DNA of 64,000 nucleotides from Pelagibius sp. Alg239-R121. Lineage in GTDB: Bacteria; Pseudomonadota; Alphaproteobacteria; Kiloniellales; Kiloniellaceae. The DNA is taken from positions 62,001-126,000 of the forward strand of contig NZ_CAMZOF010000005.1 in the NCBI RefSeq assembly GCF_947331435.1, given 5' to 3'. The first letter of the stretch is position 1. Each line of letters starts with the position of its first letter. Shown here piece by piece: positions 50,039 to 59,573 of this stretch. Below the pieces are notes generated by a model. The model was not told the origin of the DNA, did no database searches, and saw only the letters and a list, made by a program, of their open reading frames with translations. Both the position numbers and the translations under genes were made by a program.

Positions 50039-51441
50039 TGCGGGACAGTTACATGAACCTCTCCTCTTTTTCGAAGCCTTCGGTGATGCCAATGATGAAA
50101 AATGTTGTTTCCAGCCTGGCAGTCAGCGTCGCCGTGGTCTTCTTGACCGCCGCTCCCGCTAACGCTGTCGAAATCGAACGGGTTGTCAGCCCTGGCGGTA
50201 TCGAAGCCTGGCTGGTGCAGGATCATCGGAACCCGATCATTGCCATGGAATTCGCCTTTAAGGGCGGAGCGGCGCAGGACCCGGCCGATAAAGCCGGTCT
50301 CTCGGGAATGACGGCCGCATTGATTGATGAAGGTGCCGGTGAGCTGGATTCCCAAGGCTTTCGCGGCCTCATGGACGAAAATTCGATCGGGCTGAGTTTC
50401 GATGCCGGCCGGGATGAGTTCTCGGGCTCCCTGCGCAGCCTTACGGAAACCAAGGACCTGGCTTTCAATCTGATGCGGCTTGCCTTGACCTCGCCGCGGT
50501 TTGACGAAGAAGCGGTTGCCCGTATTCGCAGCCAGATCATGGTCGGCCTTGCGCAGAGGAAAGAATCGCCCGACGCAATCGCCGGAAAGACGCTTCGTGC
50601 ACTGTTCTTTGGTGACCACCCTTACGGTCAGGCGACCGAAGGTACAATGGAGAGCGTACCGGCAATTACCGTCGAAGATATGCAGGCGCTGGTGCGTGAG
50701 CGCTTTGCATTGGACCGCCTAAAGATCGCGGTGGTTGGCGACCTCACCCCAGAGGAGCTCGCGACCCTGTTGGACCGGACCTTTGGTGGATTGAGAAAAA
50801 CTTCCAGCCTTCCGCCGATTCCCGATACGGAAGTCATGGGAACCGGTGATCTGGTTGTGGTCGATAAAAACCTGCCGCAAAGTGTTGTGTCCTTCGGACA
50901 TCAGGGCATCAAGCGCAGCGATCCGGATTACTATGCTGCCTATGTGGTCAACTACGTACTCGGCGGTGGCGGGATGTCATCGCGGCTGTACGAAGAGATT
51001 CGTGAAAAACGTGGTCTGGCCTATTCAGTCTACAGCTATCTGAATCCGTTGGACCATGCATCCTTGATCGGCGGTGGTGTGGCGACACAAAACGCCCGGG
51101 TTTCTGAAACCCTGGATATTCTGCGCGCGGAATGGAAACGTATGGCGGATGCGGGATTGAGCGCTGAAGACCTGGCCGATGCAAAGACTTTTCTCACCGG
51201 GTCTTTTCCGCTTCGCCTGTCCGGGTCGGACCGGATTGCGGGCATGATGCTGGGGATGCAGATTCAAGGCCTGGGCATCGACTATCTCGATATGCGCAAC
51301 AGCTATATCGAGGCCGTGACTTTGGAGCAGGCGCAGCGTGTGGCCCGTGAACTCTTCAAGCCGGAGGCCTTGACCGTGGTCGTCGTCGGACGCCCCGAAA
51401 ACGTCAAAGCCACCCGGCCTGCTCCGGATGGCGCCTCCTAA
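50038..51441 (+). CDS. M16 family protein (non-catalytic partner)
   Basis: A 467-residue exported protein with signal [21 protein letters not shown] (cleavage near residue 41). Two M16 domains, but the position of HxxEH reads [16 protein letters not shown], so zinc is not bound. The [16 protein letters not shown] segment provides the Arg/Tyr substrate-binding element typical of the second subunit. Start ATG overlaps the preceding stop (TAATG). As with mitochondrial processing peptidase alpha, it should assist the catalytic partner encoded upstream. Confidence 0.93.
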   Translation: MRDSYMNLSSFSKPSVMPMMKNVVSSLAVSVAVVFLTAAPANAVEIERVVSPGGIEAWLVQDHRNPIIAMEFAFKGGAAQDPADKAGLSGMTAALIDEGAGELDSQGFRGLMDENSIGLSFDAGRDEFSGSLRSLTETKDLAFNLMRLALTSPRFDEEAVARIRSQIMVGLAQRKESPDAIAGKTLRALFFGDHPYGQATEGTMESVPAITVEDMQALVRERFALDRLKIAVVGDLTPEELATLLDRTFGGLRKTSSLPPIPDTEVMGTGDLVVVDKNLPQSVVSFGHQGIKRSDPDYYAAYVVNYVLGGGGMSSRLYEEIREKRGLAYSVYSYLNPLDHASLIGGGVATQNARVSETLDILRAEWKRMADAGLSAEDLADAKTFLTGSFPLRLSGSDRIAGMMLGMQIQGLGIDYLDMRNSYIEAVTLEQAQRVARELFKPEALTVVVVGRPENVKATRPAPDGAS

Positions 51442-51659
51442 GTTCAGCGAAGCAGAAACCATCGAAGTCTTTTCGGGCCGGTGTGTATCCCACGCCGGCC
51501 CGAACTGTATTTGGCGGCGTAATTTTTCGACGATCGATGTCTTCTCGACGGGGGTGCCCCTTTTGCCCAAACGCCTTTCTGACGGCGTGCTTCCCTGTTA
51601 GTTTGAGGTCATTCAGCTGCAGCGCGATTCGCACAGCGGTCTCGATAAAAAGCGATGTG

Positions 51660-53597
51660 ATGACCACAGCCGACCAAGATATCCAATCAAGCCTTGGCAA
51701 AGGCGCGGAGACAGGCTTGCCGAAGCGGGTTCTTCGCCGCCTGCCCAATACGCTGGTCAATCAGATTGCGGCGGGCGAGGTCATCGAACGGCCGGCGGCG
51801 GCGGTCAAGGAACTGGTCGAAAACGCCATTGACGCCGGCGCGCGCCATATCGACGTTGTGATGCGAGACGGGGGCCGCGCGTTCCTCTCGGTCGCAGATG
51901 ACGGGTGTGGCATGACCGCCGAAGAGCTGACGCTGGCGGTCGAACGCCATGCGACTTCCAAGCTGCCGGCCGACGATCTGGTCGACATCAAAACCCTGGG
52001 TTTCCGTGGCGAAGCCCTGCCCTCGATCGGTGCCGTCTCGCGCATGACGGTCAGCAGCCGCCTCCCCGGTAGCGAGGACGGCTGGAGCCTTACTGTCGAA
52101 GGCGGTCAAGTGCTGCCGGCCGCTCCGGCGGCGCAGGCACCGGGCACCCGGATCGAAGTGCGGGATCTGTTCTATGCAACCCCGGCGCGCCTGAAATTCC
52201 TGAAGACGGCGCGCACCGAAATCAACCACGCGCAGGATGCGATCAACCGCCTGGCCATGGCCCATCCCGACATTGGTTTTACTTTATCGGACGAGTCCCG
52301 GCGGATCATCCGTCTCGCGCCCGCCGAAGGCGACCTCTTCGAAAGCCGCCTGAAGCGGCTGGCAGCCGTCATGGGGCACGAATTCTCGGAAAACGCTCTT
52401 CCCATCGAGGCGGAGCGGGAAGGTGTGCGCCTGTCCGGCTACATCGGTCTGCCGACCCTGAACCGGGGCAACGCGCAGCATCAGTATCTCTTCGTCAACG
52501 GCCGGCCGGTTCGAGACAAGCTGCTGCACGGTGCGGTGCGCGGTGCCTATCAGGATTTCCTGGCACGCGACCGTCATGCGCTGGTGGCTCTCTTTGTCGA
52601 TCTCCCGGCCGAGCTGGTGGATGTGAACGTTCATCCGGCCAAAACCGAAGTGCGCTTTCGCGAAGCGGGGTTGGTGCGCGGGTTGATTGTCGGGGCCTGC
52701 AAGCATGCGCTGGCCGCCGCCGGTCATCGGGCTTCGACCACAGTTGCCACAGCGGCGCTGGGAGCCTTTCGCCAGGGCGAAGCGGATGGAACCGAACCGC
52801 GTGCGTTTCAGGGAAGCTACGGCTGGCAGCCCAGCGCACGTCTTCCTGCGGGTATGGCGGAAGCGGCCAGGGGCTATCATGCCCCTCTACCGGGCTTCGA
52901 AGGGGCGCCTCAAGCCAATAACCCGGCGTCGGCGGGTCCGGGTGCCGGCACCTTTGCCGGTGAGGAGGCTTACGATCCGCGTTCGACTGACGGCACCGAA
53001 GCGGAAAGCCTGGAAGCTTATCCACTTGGTGCCGCACGCGCGCAGGTTCATGGAACCTACGTGGTCGCACAGACGCGTAACGGCATCGTCATTGTCGACC
53101 AGCACGCGGCCCATGAACGGCTGGTGTATGAGCGCATGAAAGCGCAATTGGCCGAGGCTGGTGTCGCGCGTCAGATGCTGCTGATCCCGGAAGTGATCGA
53201 ACTTGAAGAAGTGTCGGTGCAGCGTCTTACCGCGCGCGCCGAAGAACTGGCGGAACTCGGTCTTCATCTGGAAGCCTTTGGTCCCGGGGCTGTCGTAGTA
53301 CGCGAGGTGCCTGCCTTGCTGGGCGAGGTCGACGTGCAGGGTTTGTTGCGCGATCTGGCCGATGAATTGGCGGAACTTGGCGAAGCGCTGGCGTTGCGCG
53401 AAAAGCTGGAACATGTCTGCGGGACCATGGCCTGCCACGGCTCGGTGCGTGCGGGGCGTAAACTCAATGGGGATGAAATGAACGCTCTGCTACGGCAGAT
53501 GGAAGCCACGCCCCATTCGGGCCAGTGCAATCACGGCCGACCGACTTATGTCGAGCTGCAGCTTGCCGATATCGAAAAACTCTTCGGGCGTCGTTAA
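51660..53597 (+). CDS. mutL: DNA mismatch repair protein MutL
   Basis: About 645 residues from ATG 51660. GHKL ATPase N-terminus: [34 protein letters not shown] (motif I), VADDGCGM (motif II), [24 protein letters not shown] (motif III). The C-terminal domain keeps the endonuclease signature [12 protein letters not shown], of the DQHA-x2-E-x4-E type, and ACHGSVRAG...CNHGRPTY; thus it should nick DNA itself, consistent with a MutH-less organism. A Pro/Gly/Ala-rich linker (about 400-450) separates the halves. Confidence 0.97.
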   Translation: MTTADQDIQSSLGKGAETGLPKRVLRRLPNTLVNQIAAGEVIERPAAAVKELVENAIDAGARHIDVVMRDGGRAFLSVADDGCGMTAEELTLAVERHATSKLPADDLVDIKTLGFRGEALPSIGAVSRMTVSSRLPGSEDGWSLTVEGGQVLPAAPAAQAPGTRIEVRDLFYATPARLKFLKTARTEINHAQDAINRLAMAHPDIGFTLSDESRRIIRLAPAEGDLFESRLKRLAAVMGHEFSENALPIEAEREGVRLSGYIGLPTLNRGNAQHQYLFVNGRPVRDKLLHGAVRGAYQDFLARDRHALVALFVDLPAELVDVNVHPAKTEVRFREAGLVRGLIVGACKHALAAAGHRASTTVATAALGAFRQGEADGTEPRAFQGSYGWQPSARLPAGMAEAARGYHAPLPGFEGAPQANNPASAGPGAGTFAGEEAYDPRSTDGTEAESLEAYPLGAARAQVHGTYVVAQTRNGIVIVDQHAAHERLVYERMKAQLAEAGVARQMLLIPEVIELEEVSVQRLTARAEELAELGLHLEAFGPGAVVVREVPALLGEVDVQGLLRDLADELAELGEALALREKLEHVCGTMACHGSVRAGRKLNGDEMNALLRQMEATPHSGQCNHGRPTYVELQLADIEKLFGRR

Positions 53598-53603
53598 CCG
53601 TCT

Positions 53604-54857
53604 ATGGGGCGTCTTTTTACCTGCATTTTCATCGACCTGCTTGGGTTCGGCCTGATCGTTCCTCTGCTGACCTTCATGGCCTTGCGCTTTGACGCATCGC
53701 CGTTGGAGGTCACAGCCATGATCGCCAGCTATTCCCTCATGCAGCTCTTTGCGGCACCGCTCTGGGGGCGTGCGAGCGATCGATGGGGCCGTAAACCCGT
53801 CCTTTTGATCAGCTTCGCGGCGACGACCACTGCGTTCCTGATGCTGGCTTTCGCGCAGTCTTTTTGGGTATTGGTCGCGGCACGTGCCCTGGCGGGCGCG
53901 CTCAGCGGCGATCTATCAGCCGCACCGGCCTACGTGGCGGATATCACCACTCCGGAACGCCGGGCCAAGGGCATGGGTCTACTGGGGGCGGCTTTCGCGC
54001 TCAGCTTCATTGTCGGCGCAAGCTTCGGTGGCTATCTGTCCGAATTGAACGTGACGGCCATGCTGTTCGATGAGGCGGCAAGCGGACCGGATTACTTCTT
54101 CCCCCCTCTGCTTTCCGCCAGCCTCTCGATGACAGCCTTTTTCTTCGCACTGTTTTTTCTGCCTGAATCCCACAGGGTTAAATCCCGTGAAGAACGTGCA
54201 GAGGAGACCGAGGCCGCGCGCAAGGAAGCCCTGGGGCGCTCGTTGTATGAACGCATGATCACAACTCTCCGTGCGCTCCATTATCCGCATCTTGCGCTCG
54301 TAACGGCCATTTTGTTTTTAGTGGGTTTCGTGTTTGCTCATATGGAATCGACCTTGGCGCTCTGGGCAGATATCGCCTTCGGCTGGGACGCGCGGGAGGT
54401 CGGTTACCTCTTTGCTTTCGCGGGTGTCATCGCGGTTATCTTTCAGGCTGGCCTGCTTGGACCATTGACCCGCCGTTTCGGCGAGGCGCGCCTTGTGGTT
54501 TTTTCAGCGATCCTGTTGGGCGGTGGTATGGCGCTGGTGCCAAGCGCGACGGGTTTGGTCCAGCTCTTGGTTGCCATTGCTTGCCTTGCGGCCGGTTTCG
54601 GCCTGGGCAATCCGTCAATCCAGAGCCTGATCACCAAACTGAGCCGCCCGGAGATCGCCGGGGTGGCCCTCGGCATGGGACAGGCGGCCAGCAGCCTGGC
54701 ACGGGTCATTGGGCCGCTGTGGGCCGGGTTTCTGTTCCAGAGAATTGGACCCGATTGGCCCTACATCGCCGGCGCGTTCTTCATGGCGCTGGTGTTTGTT
54801 CTTGCCGAGCGCCTGCGGCGGCAGATTCTCGCAGGCGGGGCCACGGGCGCGGCTTAG
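53604..54857 (+). CDS. MFS transporter (TetA-like drug/H+ antiporter family)
   Basis: A 417-residue 12-helix major facilitator. The N-terminal CIFIDLLGFGLIVPLL and the loop GRASDRWGRKPVLL (motif A, about residues 54-67) mark the DHA1/TetA branch, as does RALAGALSGDL and YVADITTPERRAKGMG. A charged central loop (REERAEETEAARKEALG) separates the two halves. Likely a proton-coupled exporter of unknown substrate. It starts seven bases after the mutL stop and ends four bases inside the convergent rsmD gene. Confidence 0.92.
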   Translation: MGRLFTCIFIDLLGFGLIVPLLTFMALRFDASPLEVTAMIASYSLMQLFAAPLWGRASDRWGRKPVLLISFAATTTAFLMLAFAQSFWVLVAARALAGALSGDLSAAPAYVADITTPERRAKGMGLLGAAFALSFIVGASFGGYLSELNVTAMLFDEAASGPDYFFPPLLSASLSMTAFFFALFFLPESHRVKSREERAEETEAARKEALGRSLYERMITTLRALHYPHLALVTAILFLVGFVFAHMESTLALWADIAFGWDAREVGYLFAFAGVIAVIFQAGLLGPLTRRFGEARLVVFSAILLGGGMALVPSATGLVQLLVAIACLAAGFGLGNPSIQSLITKLSRPEIAGVALGMGQAASSLARVIGPLWAGFLFQRIGPDWPYIAGAFFMALVFVLAERLRRQILAGGATGAA

Positions 54858-55411
54858 ATCCGACGCAGAAATATGACCCGGGCCTTGCCGTATTTGCGAT
54901 TGTCCAGCTCTTCAAATCCGTCTGGCGGAGTAAAGCTCTCCTGCGCCATGAGCTCGACCGCAACAATAGCCGACGGCGCAATCCAGCCCGCCTCGTTCAG
55001 AGCGACGATCGCCGGATGCGGCAGATCCTGGTTGTAGGGCGGGTCCATCAGAACGATCGAGCAGGCTTCGCGGGCAGGCGGTGGGCGCAGTACATCGCCC
55101 TGTAGGATCTCGCTTGAATCTTCTTCGTTGAGCGCTTTGATGTTGGCCCGGCAAGCTTTCAAGGAGGCCGCCTGATTCTCCAGAAAGGTTACTTTGGCAG
55201 CGCCGCGCGAGAGCGCTTCCAAACCCAGAGCACCGGTGCCCGCAAAGGCATCGAGTACCCGGGCATCAACCAGCGGATTACCATCGGCGAGCTTGCCCTG
55301 GCAAAGGATGTTGAACATGGATTCCCGAGTGCGGTCTGCCGTGGGGCGGACGGTCAGACCATCCGGCGCATCCAGAGGCCGCCCTCTATGACGTCCGCCG
55401 ACGATTCGCAT
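54854..55411 (-). CDS. rsmD: 16S rRNA (guanine(966)-N2)-methyltransferase
   Basis: About 185 residues from ATG 55411 (GGAGGCAAGA upstream). MRIVGGRHRGRPLDAPDGLTVRPTADRTRESMFNIL is the RsmD N-terminal signature; VLDAFAGTGALGLEALSRGA is SAM motif I; VLMDPPYNQDLP contains the DPPY motif IV of N-methyltransferases. Modifies G966 of 16S rRNA in the 30S assembly path. Its start lies inside the rluB 3' end (26-bp overlap), so the two are translationally coupled. Confidence 0.96.
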   Translation of the reverse strand: MRIVGGRHRGRPLDAPDGLTVRPTADRTRESMFNILCQGKLADGNPLVDARVLDAFAGTGALGLEALSRGAAKVTFLENQAASLKACRANIKALNEEDSSEILQGDVLRPPPAREACSIVLMDPPYNQDLPHPAIVALNEAGWIAPSAIVAVELMAQESFTPPDGFEELDNRKYGKARVIFLRRI

Positions 55412-56672
55412 TCTTGCCTCCACGTTTAGGGGAAACCGAAGGTGCCGCAGCGCGTCCAGGCGCGGTTTTCTTTGCGGCTGCTTTTGCGGGCCGTGAGTGT
55501 GGAGTGCTGGCCTTCCCCGGCTTGGAGGTCAGGTTTTTGCCGCCGGCTCTCTTCGGCTTTTTGACCGTTATGTCGGTGAGGTCCGTTGCACCTTTGCGTG
55601 GACGGGCACTTGCAAGCGCTGAAGCCGTCTTACGGCGACTGGGTACGGTGCTCTTTTCTTTGCCGGTTTTGGCGGAAATGCCCGCTTTGCTTCTACTGGG
55701 TTTTCGGCCCGATGGGCGTTTCTCGGGCAATTTCGATGCGTCATCCGCGTCTGCGCCTGTCAGCCCCAGTTGATCCCGCAAAATGCGGGCGGGGATGGCT
55801 TCGATCTTTCCGGGCTCCAGATCGCCGAGCGGAAAGGGGCCGTAGGAGACCCGGATCAGGCGGTTGACGACCAGCCCGAGATGTTCGCAGATCCGGCGGA
55901 TCTCACGGTTCTTGCCTTCGCGCAAAGTCATTGCGATCCAGGCGTTGCTTGCCGCTTGGTGTTCGAGCCGGGCCTGGATAGGGCCGTAATTGACGCCCTC
56001 GACGGTGATACCCTTCTCCAGTGCTTTCATCTGCGCCGGGTCGACTTTGCCGTGGACCCTGACCCGGTAGCGCCGTGACCATCCGGTGGAGGGGAGTTCA
56101 AGGCGGCGTTTCAATTCACCGTCGTTGGTGAAGAGCAGGAGGCCTTCGGAATTGTAGTCGAGGCGGCCGACGGGCTCCAGACGCGGCAGGTCCTTGGGCA
56201 ATCCGTCGAAAACCGTCGGTCGGCCTTCCGGGTCCTTGCGCGTGGTGATGACGCCCTTCGACTTATGGAAACGCCAGACCCGCGCCTGTTCGGCCGCCGG
56301 CAAGGGTTGACCGTCGACAACAATAGACTGCCCGGGCGTGACCACGACGGCAGCGGTCTCCAGCGTCTTGCCGTCAAGCTGAACACGTCCTTCAGCGATC
56401 CAGCGTTCGGCATCACGTCGCGAACAGAGACCGGCGCGTGCGATGATCTTCGCAATGCGCTCGCCCTTTGAGGCGTTCTCTTTTTCGGTTGGTGTATGTG
56501 CTGGCTTGGCGCGCATGGCCGCAGTCTGCTTCTTCGGTGCTTTGTACGTGCCTTCCGTTACAGGTTTATTAGCCTGTACGTGCGTGTTTTTTTTACGCGC
56601 CGGCTTTCCGGAAAGAGCCTGTCTCGGAGCAACCTTCTTCCGTGCGGTCTTTCCCGATCTGTCGTCAGGCAT
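55386..56672 (-). CDS. rluB: 23S rRNA pseudouridine synthase, RluB family
   Basis: A 428-residue protein. N-terminal basic Lys/Arg-rich extension (about 1-65), then an S4 domain (RIAKIIARAGLCSRRDAERWIAEGRVQLDG) and the RsuA/RluB catalytic core: RLEPVGRLDYNSEGLLLFTNDG with the catalytic Asp, REGKNREIRRICEHLGL. After about residue 305 a long Lys/Ser/Ala/Arg-rich tail of some 120 residues follows (KKPKRAGGKNLTSKPGKAS), probably disordered and RNA-binding. Such tails are frequent in alphaproteobacterial RluB. Divergently placed relative to tadA across the PuuD-type and ArsR/SRPBCC genes. Confidence 0.94.
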   Translation of the reverse strand: MPDDRSGKTARKKVAPRQALSGKPARKKNTHVQANKPVTEGTYKAPKKQTAAMRAKPAHTPTEKENASKGERIAKIIARAGLCSRRDAERWIAEGRVQLDGKTLETAAVVVTPGQSIVVDGQPLPAAEQARVWRFHKSKGVITTRKDPEGRPTVFDGLPKDLPRLEPVGRLDYNSEGLLLFTNDGELKRRLELPSTGWSRRYRVRVHGKVDPAQMKALEKGITVEGVNYGPIQARLEHQAASNAWIAMTLREGKNREIRRICEHLGLVVNRLIRVSYGPFPLGDLEPGKIEAIPARILRDQLGLTGADADDASKLPEKRPSGRKPSRSKAGISAKTGKEKSTVPSRRKTASALASARPRKGATDLTDITVKKPKRAGGKNLTSKPGKASTPHSRPAKAAAKKTAPGRAAAPSVSPKRGGKNANRRRTS

Positions 56673-57438
56673 GAGTGACTCGATTCTGGTGTTGTGCCGT
56701 TACTGCGTTCGTATCGGCAGCAGTCACGAAGGCTTTGAGGATGGCATCGTCGCCGCTGGAAATGGAAAATTCAGGATGCCATTGAACACCCAGGCAGAAG
56801 CGGTAGCCTGGCGCTTCGATCCCTTCAATGACACCGTCGTTCGCCGTGGCATTGACCAGGACTCCGGCCCCTACCGATTTAACGGCCTGGTGATGCGCTG
56901 AATTCACCGCAAGGGTCTCGGCTCGGCAGATGGAATGCAACAGCGTTCCCGCGACCAAAGTGACGTCATGTCCCGCTTGGTCGCGCGGGTTGGGTTGCTC
57001 ATGCGCCAGGGGCCGTTCAACCTCGCCCGGAATATGCTGAATCAGTGCGCCACCCAAGACAACGTTCAACAGTTGCTGTCCCCCGCAGATGCCCAAAACG
57101 GGAAGGTCGCGGTCGAGCGCCCCGCGCGCGATGGCGAGTTCGAAGTCGGTGCGGCGGGTCTTGGTCGATACTGTCGCGTGGCGCGCGTTCGCACCGAAGA
57201 TTGCGGGATCGACATCAAACGCTCCTCCCGTGACGATCAAGCCGTCGAGTTGCTGCAGATAGCTTTCAGCCAAATCCGGCTCATGAGGCAAGGCGACCGG
57301 CAGCCCGCCCGCTTTCACGACTGCGTCACAATAATTCTGACGCAGCGCGTACCACGGGAATTTCGACCAGCCTCCCGCCGCTTCTGAATCCAGTGTGAGG
57401 CCGACAAGAGGCCGGTTAGATGTGGAAATTCGTGACAT
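56665..57438 (-). CDS. Gamma-glutamyl-gamma-aminobutyrate hydrolase family protein
   Basis: A 257-residue class I glutamine amidotransferase-like hydrolase (PuuD type, peptidase C26). PVLGICGGQQLLNVVLGG holds the nucleophilic Cys in the elbow, and CLGVQWHPEFS the catalytic His/Glu pair. GALIQHIPGEVERPLAHEQPNPRD is a PuuD-family element. PuuD hydrolyses gamma-glutamyl-GABA in putrescine degradation; specific substrate here is not known because no puu genes are near. Overlaps rluB by eight bases. Confidence 0.93.
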   Translation of the reverse strand: MSRISTSNRPLVGLTLDSEAAGGWSKFPWYALRQNYCDAVVKAGGLPVALPHEPDLAESYLQQLDGLIVTGGAFDVDPAIFGANARHATVSTKTRRTDFELAIARGALDRDLPVLGICGGQQLLNVVLGGALIQHIPGEVERPLAHEQPNPRDQAGHDVTLVAGTLLHSICRAETLAVNSAHHQAVKSVGAGVLVNATANDGVIEGIEAPGYRFCLGVQWHPEFSISSGDDAILKAFVTAADTNAVTAQHQNRVTHA

Positions 57439-57559
57439 GGCGCGAATGTAGGCGCGGCACAGGGGCGGAGCAATAGCTCGCTTAAAGCAGTGCCTCTCAT
57501 TTTTGCGCTTTTTCGGACCCTACCTTTCCTTGCCGGATTGACCGGGTCGCCAAAAGGCA

Positions 57560-57583
57560 TTAATTAACACTAACGTTAATTAA
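57560..57583. promoter_or_regulatory. Operator-like palindrome before the ArsR gene
   Basis: Perfect 9-bp arms TTAATTAAC and GTTAATTAA with a six-base spacer. A further GTTAAT half-site lies at 57591, next to the ATG at 57599. No ribosome-binding site is visible between palindrome and ATG. Position and AT content fit ArsR-family autoregulation. Confidence 0.75.
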
Positions 57584-57598
57584 ATAAAGCGTTAATCA

Positions 57599-57997
57599 AT
57601 GCCAGCGATCGACCCCTTGAGCCAAACCTTTGCCGCTTTGGCAGACCCAACCCGCCGCGCCATCCTTGAGCGCCTCACGAAAGGCGCTGCACCGGTGGGA
57701 GAGCTCGCGGCCCCCTTCGATATCTCGGCGCCGGCGATCTCCCGTCACCTGAAAGTCCTGGAGAAAGCGGGTCTGGTCCGGCGTCAGACCGACGCGCAGT
57801 GGCGCCGCTGCAGCCTGCAGCCGGAGCCTCTGATGGCGGTCGATAAGTGGATCGGCCAGCACCGAAAATTCTGGGAACGGCAGTTCGATCAGCTAGCGCG
57901 TTATCTGGACCGGGCACGCGAGATTCAATTGCGCGCCGAGAAAGCAAGCTTGGATCCCACTGCGATGGAGAGAGGCAATGGAAAACCCCGCAAGTGA
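57599..57997 (+). CDS. ArsR-family transcriptional regulator
   Basis: A 132-residue winged-helix repressor: QTFAALADPTRRAILERLTKGAAPVGELAAPFDISAPAISRHLKVLEKAGLVRRQTDAQWRRCSLQPEPL. No metal-binding Cys/His cluster (ELCVCDL motif) is seen, so a metal ligand is unlikely. It overlaps the SRPBCC gene by 20 bp; ArsR-SRPBCC pairs are widespread and usually autoregulated through a palindrome like that just upstream. The AHSA1-like partner may sense a hydrophobic ligand. Confidence 0.94.
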   Translation: MPAIDPLSQTFAALADPTRRAILERLTKGAAPVGELAAPFDISAPAISRHLKVLEKAGLVRRQTDAQWRRCSLQPEPLMAVDKWIGQHRKFWERQFDQLARYLDRAREIQLRAEKASLDPTAMERGNGKPRK

Positions 57998-58472
57998 CGC
58001 ACTGGCACCTGCGCCGGACATGCGGAACGAGGATCGCGTTCTGCGTCTGTCGCGCATTTTTGACGCGACCCGAGAGACTCTTTTCGAGGCTTTTACCGAC
58101 CCGGCGGTGCTCGTGCGCTGGTGGGGGCCGGAGGGTGTCACTATTCCGGAATGCCGCATTGACTTGCGGGTCGGCGGCTCCTGGCGCACCTGCATGCAGG
58201 GCGCCAACTGCGAGCACAACTGTGTCGGCGGTGTCTACAAGGAAATCGTGCCTCCGGAGAAGCTGGCCTTCACCTGGGCATGGGACACGCCGGATGGACC
58301 GGGACCGGAGACCCTTATTACCCTGGAATTTCTCGAGCGGGACGACGGCTGTGAACTGAGTTTCACGCAGGAGGGCTTTGCCGACACTGCGGTTCGCGAT
58401 CAGCACCGACAAGGCTGGAGCAGTTCCTTCAACTGTCTGCGTGATCTTTTCGCGGGTGATAGCGGCCGATAA
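57978..58472 (+). CDS. SRPBCC (AHSA1-type) domain protein
   Basis: A 164-residue START-like helix-grip protein of the AHSA1/CalC family: LRLSRIFDATRETLFEAFTDPAVLVRWWGPEGVTIPECRIDLRVGGSWRT, then YKEIVPPEKLAFTWAWD and SFTQEGFAD. Binds hydrophobic ligands in its cavity; not known to be catalytic. The start lies 20 bp inside the ArsR gene, giving a coupled pair. A tRNA deaminase-type gene follows after 50 bp. Confidence 0.93.
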   Translation: MENPASDALAPAPDMRNEDRVLRLSRIFDATRETLFEAFTDPAVLVRWWGPEGVTIPECRIDLRVGGSWRTCMQGANCEHNCVGGVYKEIVPPEKLAFTWAWDTPDGPGPETLITLEFLERDDGCELSFTQEGFADTAVRDQHRQGWSSSFNCLRDLFAGDSGR

Positions 58473-58522
58473 ACGACGAGATCTTGCTTGACCGTTTTTC
58501 CATGAAACTGCAGGGTCCGCGC

Positions 58523-58981
58523 ATGGCGAACGAACGTGAAAGCCCTATGCGCAGGGCGCTTGAACTGGCACGTACGGCTGTTGCGGCGGGTGAAGTGCCG
58601 GTCGGCGCTGTTCTGATCGATGGCGGTAGCGGAGCGGTCCTGGCTGAAGGGCACAACCTGGTCGAGACGCAGCACGACCCGACCGCGCATGCGGAACTTC
58701 TGGTCATTCGCGAGGCGGCTGCGCGCCTGGGTCGGACGCGGCTGGAGCAGGCGGATCTTTACGTCACGCTTGAGCCCTGTCCCATGTGTGCGACGGCGAT
58801 TTCCTTCGCGCGCCTGCGCCGGGTTTATTTCGGCGCTTACGACCCCAAAGGCGGCGGCGTTGATCATGGCCCCCGCATCTTCGAACAGCCTACCTGCCAT
58901 CATGCGCCTGAGGTGATCGGCGGCCTCGAAGAAACCGCCTGTGCCGAGGTGCTGCGCGCGTTTTTCCAGGCCCGGCGGTAA
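58523..58981 (+). CDS. tadA: tRNA adenosine(34) deaminase family protein
   Basis: About 152 residues from ATG 58523 (AGGG upstream; an ATG at 58502 is an alternative). Zinc deaminase motif: TAHAELLVIREAA (HAE with catalytic Glu) and TLEPCPMCATAISFARLRRVYFG (PCxxC). GAYDPKGGGVDHG also fits TadA. It makes inosine at the wobble position of tRNA(Arg). Genes of tadA type are commonly placed near rluB/rsmD in alphaproteobacteria, as here. Paralogous nucleoside deaminases cannot be fully excluded. Confidence 0.9.
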   Translation: MANERESPMRRALELARTAVAAGEVPVGAVLIDGGSGAVLAEGHNLVETQHDPTAHAELLVIREAAARLGRTRLEQADLYVTLEPCPMCATAISFARLRRVYFGAYDPKGGGVDHGPRIFEQPTCHHAPEVIGGLEETACAEVLRAFFQARR

Positions 58982-59024
58982 CATCGGACGCCCCGTTTTT
59001 CATTGGTATGAGGATCTGACTGCG

Positions 59025-59441
59025 ATGATCGACAGCTTTAATCCACCCGATGTCTGGTCGCCCTTTGGCGCGTTTTCGATGGGGGTCGTTCAAGGCGAGG
59101 GTCGCATCGTTTACCTGAAGGGGCAGGTTTCGTTGAATCCGGCTGGCGAGATCGTGGGAACTGGCGATATGCAGGCGCAGCTTGGCCAAACTCTGAGCAA
59201 CATTGCCAAGGTGCTCGACTATGTCGGTGGAACGACGGCCGATATCGTCTCGCTGACTCAGTACGTCACTGACATTGAAGCTTTCATGCTGGCTGGTGAG
59301 GTGCGAAAAAGATTTTTCATAAAGCCTTACCCGGTGACGACGACTGTCGAAGTCTCGCGTTTGTATGATCCGAACCTCTTGGTCGAAATCACGGCGATTG
59401 CCGAGATCCCTCGTGAGCGTTTTCAAGATCCAAAAGGTTAG
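59025..59441 (+). CDS. RidA-fold protein without the catalytic arginine
   Basis: About 138 residues from ATG 59025 (GAGGATCTG upstream). RidA/YjgF fold: IVYLKGQVSLNPAGEIVGTGDMQAQLGQTLSNIAKVL and the C-terminal VEVSRLYDPNLLVEITAIAEIP. At the position of the catalytic Arg (PARS in archetypal RidA) this protein has PVTTT, so 2-aminoacrylate deaminase activity is not expected. It thus belongs to another Rid subfamily of unknown function. Separate from the RidA at 7.75 kb. Confidence 0.88.
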   Translation: MIDSFNPPDVWSPFGAFSMGVVQGEGRIVYLKGQVSLNPAGEIVGTGDMQAQLGQTLSNIAKVLDYVGGTTADIVSLTQYVTDIEAFMLAGEVRKRFFIKPYPVTTTVEVSRLYDPNLLVEITAIAEIPRERFQDPKG

Positions 59442-59573
59442 AAAAAACAATTCGTTAGACCTCGGCCGGCTGCACGTTTTTGGTGAACCTCTGCACGCAA
59501 CAGGCTTGGCAAAGGCCACCAAGGTCGGTTATGCCAGCAGCGCGATTTGCCTAAGTTGTGCCGGAGCCGACCT

